In this document: in pieces, positions 7,041 to 12,237 of the stretch | Layout: every line of letters begins with the position of its first letter | How positions within the stretch are numbered: the first letter of the stretch is position 1 | NCBI RefSeq assembly: GCF_000003605.2 | Contig: NW_003137346.1 | Coordinates: 6,983-19,219 of the forward strand | Reading direction: 5' to 3' | DNA: 12,237 nt | Origin: Saccoglossus kowalevskii | Taxonomy: Eukaryota; Hemichordata; Enteropneusta; Harrimaniidae | Made by a program: the position numbers and the translations under genes | Notes under the pieces: generated by a model | Told to the model about the DNA's origin: nothing | Databases searched by the model: none | The model's input: the letters and a program-made list of their open reading frames with translations, nothing else

Positions 7041-8205
7041 AGAAACAGGTTTTTTATTTATTTTTTTAAAATTGAAATGATATACAGAAAAGAGTAATAA
7101 CCTGAAACCTATTACAGTACAAACCTGTTTGCCCATGATTGGGAAAAATTCCTGCTATTAAGTAGCCAGTTTTTAACTTAATTGATACGTCTCTTGATTT
7201 CTGAATGAAGTGGTACAAATGACATGTCAAGTTTAGCTGTTTGCTTTTTCACCTCCATTATAATCTCTTTTCATCTGACACAAATTAATGTAGATCTGCA
7301 CACTTAATTTTTCTCTCCGTCTAAAATGTTGACACTAATCTAAAAGTGTGGTTCAAAACTGACAAACCCTTCAACTCAAATTTGTTAATTAAAATAATTC
7401 TGTGTGATTGACATTTCCATCAAAATTTTTTGCAATTGGTGCGAGTGAAAATAACAAAAAGCATAAAAACAAACTATTTTTGTGTCTAACTCATTGTGTA
7501 TTTTGACAATAATACAAATGATTTGTGAGATTTAAGTAATCCTACTATCCCAAAGGTGTTATCATGAACTATTGATCATTGGAGACAAAAATAAGGACTT
7601 TTGTTCTTATAATTTACAAAACATTATTTTTTCATAATTTCAGCCTAAACTCTTGACTAATTTAAAATAAAATGCATTGGGGAAATATGAAATTGAAAAG
7701 TACATATAAACAACAGACATTTGTGTGCCTCTGATTTATTAGTACACATGGATTCACATCAACTACCAATTTAAGGCAGTGGGTTATAAACTCTTTCTCT
7801 GTGTAATTTTTGTGCCCAAACACTTCCAGGGTTATTTTTAAAATTGAAGTTATGTAAAATATTTCAATTGTGTTAGTCATGTGATTTGTATTTCCTACTT
7901 CCTATTTAGATAATGTTAACAACATAATCAGCTCTTCCCATGTCTTTTAGCATCTTGTTTATTTATTATTATATATAGTTGTTGTTGTTGTTAATGTTGG
8001 CAAGAAATTCTGAACAACTTATTTATCTCTTTTTATATGAATTTTTGTCTTGAAAGTATTAACTGAAAATATTTATTTAATTTTAAATGTGGAACACTGT
8101 GCAGTAGGTTTGGCAAGGGTTACTGAATACTCTTCAGTTTTTAACAATGCAAAGAAGCTCATAAATGGCTTTATTAAAAATGAATTTGTATATACATTGT
8201 AATTC
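7041..8205 (+). other. probable AU-rich 3' UTR of the PH-domain gene
   Basis: AT-rich non-coding sequence after the stop. It contains the AU-rich nonamer TTATTTATT at 7054-7062 and 7959-7967, TTATTTAAT at 8073-8081, and a Pumilio-type TGTATATA at 8187-8194. Possible poly(A) signals are AATAAA at 7666-7671 and ATTAAA at 8173-8178. The 3' end is uncertain: a short form would stop soon after 7671 and a long form near 8200. Motif roles are from knowledge of mRNA-decay elements; none is demonstrated here. Confidence 0.4.
7666..7671 (+). promoter_or_regulatory. candidate polyadenylation signal AATAAA
   Basis: First canonical hexamer downstream of the PH-domain stop, 626 nt away. Confidence 0.35.
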
Positions 8206-8894
8206 CCCAAAAAGTTGTTTTTCCTTTCTCTGCACACTAGGACCTACATCTTGAAATTATACTTTACAGGGTAGCATGTTCATCCATTTGTAAAACAGGT
8301 ATGGGTGTCTGTCCACCCTCATTTGGTTGGTTTTAATTATTACATTTCAAACAATTTACCTGACAAGTGTATTTAATTTTTGTACTTGCTTAATAGTGTC
8401 ACTCGCCATACCGTATTTATATTTCTGGGGTGTATATATTGGCAATTTTCCACTTTCTTGGTGGGGGAGGGGAGATTACTGTATAACGTCAAAATAATTT
8501 TGGTCATTTTAAAGAAATGCGAGTCTGAATTTTAATGGTGACTTCATATTTCTGCTCCTAGGTAATTCAAATGGCTGTCATGAACACCACTCTTAAAAAT
8601 CTGTCATAACTCAGTGTATATATTTTGTCTGTGTAGACATTGCTTGTGGTCTTAATAAGACTTGTTGCTACATTGGGTGTGCCCTCAGGTCATAAATGAT
8701 TGATGGTATGTCAATGATAATGTCACATTATTTAGTTGAAGCTTTATTCTTCCAACAATACTGATGACCTTGAGAATTTAATTACAGTCACCCAGCTATC
8801 AAAACTACTGGTAGCTATCCATTAATACAGTATAGGCAGTCTATTTGATTTGACTCAGTTTTTTTCTTCATTTCCTCTTTAGTTTATTTGTATG
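8206..8894. other. no gene seen
   Basis: Sequence between the probable 3' UTR and the 42-bp array. TGTATATA recurs at 8431-8438 and 8615-8622, so the UTR could extend this far. A G-rich run lies at about 8461-8474. No exon is supported. Confidence 0.45.
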
Positions 8895-9630
8895 GTAATG
8901 GCACTGACGGTGGTTGTTGCACTGCTAAAATTTGAATTCTGGTTAATGACTGGTTATTGCACAACCAAAGTTTGAATTCTGGTTAATGGTGATGGTTGTT
9001 GCACTGCAAAATTTTGAATTCTGGTTAATGGCTGTAGTTATTGCACAACCAAAGTTTGAATTCTGGTTAATGGTGATGGTTGTTGCACTGCAAAATTTTG
9101 AATTCTGGTTAATGGCTGTAGTTATTGCACAACCAAAGTTTAAATTCTGGTTAATGGTGATGGTTGTTGCACTGCCAGTTTTTGTATTCTGGTTAATGAC
9201 TGTAGTTATTGCACAACCAAAGTTTGAATTCTGGTTCATGGCTGTAGTTATTGCACAACCAAAGTTTAAATTCTGGTTAATGGTGATGGTTGTTGCACTG
9301 TCAAATTTTGTATTCTGGTTAATGACTGGTTATTGCACAACCAAAGTTTGAATTCTGGTTAATGGCTGTGGTTGTTGCACTGCCAAATTTTTAATTCTGG
9401 TTAATGGCTGTGGTTATTGCACAACCAAAGTTAGAATTCTGGTTAATGGCTGTGGTTGTTGCACAACCAAAGCTTAAATTCTGGTTAATGACTGTGGTTA
9501 TTGCACAACCAAAGTTTAAATTCTGGTTAATGACTGGTTATTGCACAACCAAAGTTTGAATTCTGGTTAATGGCTGTGGTTGTTGCACTGCCAAATTTTG
9601 AATTCTGGTTAATGGCTGTGGTTATTGCTC
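8895..9630. repeat. 42-bp minisatellite of two alternating unit types, 17 copies
   Basis: The core GAATTCTGGTTAATG or a variant recurs with GAATTC-equivalent starts at 8934, 8974, 9016, 9058, 9100, 9142, 9184, 9226, 9268, 9310, 9350, 9392, 9434, 9476, 9518, 9558 and 9600. The period is 42 bp, with three 40-bp units. Type X carries GTTGTTGCACTGCCAAA and type Y carries GTTATTGCACAACCAAAG; they mostly alternate, giving an 84-bp dimer. Many units have an EcoRI site. Because 42 is a multiple of three, open frames run through on both strands, but they are broken wherever a 40-bp unit occurs and are not genes. Confidence 0.97.
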
Positions 9631-10098
9631 TCCGCAAGTTTTGTTAAATAAAGTAAGATTTTGTGTGGAGTTCTATTTGCACGGTGTATTGACTCGTACT
9701 ACTACCACAGCTAGAATGCAAAAGCAATTTTTTTCTAGATTATTTATTTTTGATATTACAGTTATGTTAACAATTTATACTGCTGAAAATATAATTGAAA
9801 ACCAAATGGTTATATCATATATGACCAAAGTTATTAGTCTTATTGTGTTTCTATTCTTATTTACATGCATACATAACGCAAGACAGATTACAAATTATCA
9901 GTGTAGTTTGTTTGGTGCAGGTTTACATGCAAGCTGATAACTAAACAATATCTGGCACCAATTTAATTTCATGAATCAGTGAAATTTGCGACACTTTGAG
10001 CAGTAAAGATTTGCTTTCACGATTGCCATAACAAAATCATCAAATTCCTGACAGTGAAAATTAAGTGGTTTTAAGACAATAGTTTGTATTGACTAAAC
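9631..10098. other. no supported gene; open frame 9641-9937 noted
   Basis: The plus strand is open from 9641 to 9937, with the first ATG at 9716, and would encode a hydrophobic 73-residue peptide. An AATAAA lies within its start region and nothing supports expression, so I treat it as a chance frame in AT-rich DNA. A small inverted repeat (ATTTCA and TGAAAT) is at 9966-9985. Confidence 0.4.
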
Positions 10099-10153
10099 TT
10101 AATTTTCATTTTCCTCAACAACAACAACAATTGTTGAGGTTAATGAATGTTAA
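10099..10153. repeat. imperfect hairpin, 23-nt arms, CAA-repeat loop
   Basis: Arms 10099-10121 and 10131-10153 pair at 19 of 23 positions around a loop CAACAACAA. The inner nine pairs (CCTCAACAA with TTGTTGAGG) are perfect. TTGAC at 10089-10093 can extend the stem with GTCAA at 10156-10160 after a small asymmetric bulge. Confidence 0.75.
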
Positions 10154-10517
10154 CTGTCAAATGCAGCAAATATTGCCAACAAATAGATTTGATAGAGTAA
10201 ACGTGACTAACCACATTTGCATTCAAATATGGCATAGTGATATATAGAGAATTTATTAAACAAGTATACATAGTAATTTTTATTTCTTTATTTTTATTTT
10301 TTTTTTACTATTATTACGATTGTGAACTATGGCTATTTTTGAAACCATTGCTATAGTAACAGTATCAGGGATGCATTGGTAACATAATTACTAATTTTGA
10401 AGTCAATTCAAACGACTATTACTCAGTCTATGGGAAATTGCCATAATACACTGGGAAACACATTTTTTGTGTGCATAGAAGTTGAAGTTAGGAGAATTTA
10501 AAATGATGTCTCACATA
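10154..10517. other. no gene seen
   Basis: AT-rich, including a T-rich run near 10277-10308. No exon or repeat unit recognised. Confidence 0.5.
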
Positions 10518-10620
10518 TACCGTACTCGACCACGTTAGCGCCCAGGGGCCTCAACTCAGAAAATCACGATTTTTTAGGGGTGGGCGCTTACCCAAGCACC
10601 CCCCCTCGAAAAAGAGTGCA
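10518..10620. repeat. GC-rich foldback fragment, probable transposable-element remnant
   Basis: An abrupt island of GC in AT-rich DNA. TAGCGCCCA (10536-10544) faces TGGGCGCTTA (10581-10590) as inverted copies with one bulged base, and AAAATC / GATTTT forms a nested inner stem. C runs follow at 10599-10606. Short GCGCCC/GGGCGC foldbacks of this kind are usually non-autonomous element remnants; no family is assigned. Confidence 0.45.
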
Positions 10621-10805
10621 AATGAAAAATTTATATCACACCAGAAACTACCTTAAATATTCAAATTAATATTTTCTTAATTCAAGAAATATTGTGATAC
10701 ACAGCCATGATGTCGAAACTTCAATATGTTTGCATGGACCAATCAGGTTGCTCGGATGTTTATTACATAGTATGGAGATAAAGTAAATTGTTACACTGCT
10801 GTGTT

Positions 10806-11890
10806 ATACTAACCTGTCTTAATGGATGTTATACTGATCTGTCTTAATGGATGTTATACTGACCTGTCTTAATGTATGTTATACTGACCTGCCTCAATGT
10901 ATGGGATACTGACCTGTAATAATGTATAGGATACTGACCTGTCTCAATGTATGGGATACTGACCTGTCTTAATGTATGGGATACTGACCTGTCTTAATGT
11001 ATGGGATACTGGCCTGTCATAATGTATGTTATACTGACCAGTCATAATGTATGGGATACTGACATGTCTTAATGTATGGGATACTGACCTGTCATAATTT
11101 ATGTTATATACTGACTTGTCATAATGTATGTTATATACTGACTTGTCATAATGTATAGGATACTGACCTGTCATAATGTATAGGATACTGACCTGTCTTA
11201 ATGTATGGGATACTGACCTGTCTTAATGTATGGAATACTGACCTGTCTTAATGTATGGGATACTGACCTGTCTTAATGTATGGGATACTGACCTGTCTTA
11301 ATGTATGGGATACTGACCTGTCTTAATGTATGGGATACTGACCTGTCTTAATGTATGGGATACTGACCTGTCTTAATGTATGGGATACTGACCTGTCTTA
11401 ATGTATGGGATACTGACCTGTCTTAATGTATGGAATACTGACCTGTCATAATGTATGGAATACTGACCTGTCTTAATGTATGGGATACTGACCTGTCATA
11501 ATTTATGTTATGTACTGACTTGTCATAATGTATAGGATACTAACCTGTCTTAATGTATGGGGTACTGACCTGTCTTAATGTATGGGATACTGACCTGTCT
11601 TAATGTATGGGATACTGACCTGTCTTAATGTATGGGATACTGACCTGTCTTAATGTATGGGATACTGACCTGTCATAATGTATGGAATACTGACCTGTCA
11701 TAATTTATGTTATGTACTGACTTGTCATAATGTATGTTATACTGACCTGTCATAGTGTATAGGGTACTGACCTGTCTTAATGTATGGGATACTGACCTGT
11801 CTTAATGTATGGGATACTGACCTGTCTTAATGTATGGGATACTGACCTGTCATAATTATAGAATACTGACCTGTCATAATGTATGGGATA
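10806..11890. repeat. 25-bp minisatellite, about 43 copies
   Basis: Units of the form ATACTGACCTGTCTTAATG plus TATGGG repeat every 25 bp from 10806, with variants CATAATG for CTTAATG, and ATGTTATATACTG units two bases longer. The left edge is the most diverged (TGGATGTT, ATACTAACC, ATACTGATC), while 11200-11440 is nearly homogeneous, the usual sign of recent expansion in the middle. A marker variant CATAATTTATGTTAT occurs at 11093, 11497 and 11699, spaced 404 and 202 bp. Open frames across the array are not genes. Confidence 0.97.
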
Positions 11891-12237
11891 CTCTCTTTTC
11901 TATGCATAGACTGATAGCAGAATAACTTGCCCTGCTCTCTCTTTTCACTGCATAGACTGATAGCAGAATAGCTTACCCTGCTCTCTCTTTTCACTGCATA
12001 TACTGATAGCAGAATAACTTGCCCTGCTCTCTCTTTTCACTGCATATACTGATAGTAGAATAACTTGCCCTGCTCTCTCTTTTCACTGCATATACTGATA
12101 GTAGAATAACTTGCCCTGCTCTCTCTTTTCACTGCATATACTGATAGTAGAATAACTTGCCCTGCTCTCTCTTTTCACTGCATATACTGATAGCAGAATA
12201 ACTTGCCCTGCTCTCTCTTTTCACTGCATATACTGAT
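11891..12237. repeat. 46-bp minisatellite, about 7.5 copies, cut by window edge
   Basis: CTCTCTTTTC recurs at 11891, 11937, 11983, 12029, 12075, 12121, 12167 and 12213, an exact 46-bp period. The unit continues with ACTGCATATACTGATAG and AATAACTTGCCCTG. The first two copies carry CATAGACTG and the rest CATATACTG. The array starts directly where the 25-bp array ends and continues beyond the window. Confidence 0.97.

Noticed and set aside
7977-7994. Short GTT microsatellite
   Set aside because: About five units only; ordinary for AT-rich non-coding DNA.
8461-8474. G-rich run as a possible quadruplex
   Set aside because: Too few separate runs of three or more G for a four-run quadruplex.
8986-9351. 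121-codon plus-strand frame of 14-residue hydrophobic repeats, and a 98-codon minus-strand frame with Asn/Thr-rich repeats
   Set aside because: Both exist only because the 42-bp unit is a multiple of three. The plus frame begins after one 40-bp variant unit and ends where the next one (9310-9350) shifts the frame.
9641-9937. 98-codon frame with membrane-like hydrophobic stretch
   Set aside because: No ATG until 9716; hydrophobic frames are common by chance in AT-rich DNA, and there is no sign of a promoter or splice sites.
10944-11174. 76-codon minus-strand frame of YPIHYD-type repeats
   Set aside because: A by-product of the 25-bp array (three units make 75 bp); no start context or gene structure.

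Overview
The window looks like animal nuclear DNA, most likely from an invertebrate. It is AT-rich, has only short open frames apart from one, and carries a polypyrimidine-AG splice acceptor, a tRNA-derived SINE with an A-rich tail, a MITE-like inverted-repeat element and five unrelated tandem arrays. I see no operons, no ribosome binding sites and no prokaryotic defence or mobile genes. I cannot name the species from the sequence.

Layout: a 32-bp minisatellite (1-359) and a 26-bp minisatellite (597-870) open the window. Positions 871-2641 hold no convincing exon, only a small perfect hairpin (1703-1734) and a few AATAAA hexamers. A 40-bp CpG-rich block occurs at 2642-2681 and again at 4878-4917. 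A probable SINE with a 9-bp target duplication lies at 3239-3710, and a MITE-like element with about 55-nt inverted ends lies at 4302-4639. Directly after it is a small promoter-like patch (NRF1-like site, 17-nt palindrome) with a candidate first exon (4702-4766). Positions 4918-6280 hold a cluster of perfect palindromes (5278-5324) and one weak minus-strand open frame.

The one gene I can support is at 6336-7040. It encodes a 234-residue protein with an N-terminal half that reads as a PH domain and a basic, proline-rich tail containing an exact 14-3-3 mode I motif. It sits in one coding exon behind a 5' UTR splice acceptor at 6300. The following 1.1 kb is a plausible AU-rich 3' UTR. The right third is repeat territory: a 42-bp array (8895-9630), two foldback structures (10099-10153 and 10536-10590), a 25-bp array (10806-11890), and a 46-bp array (11891-12237) that abuts it and runs off the edge.

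Roughly 23 percent of the window is tandem array. The window shows no multi-gene system. The most useful leads are the duplicated CpG-rich block, the MITE-like element with its internal duplication, the palindrome cluster, and the PH-domain protein.
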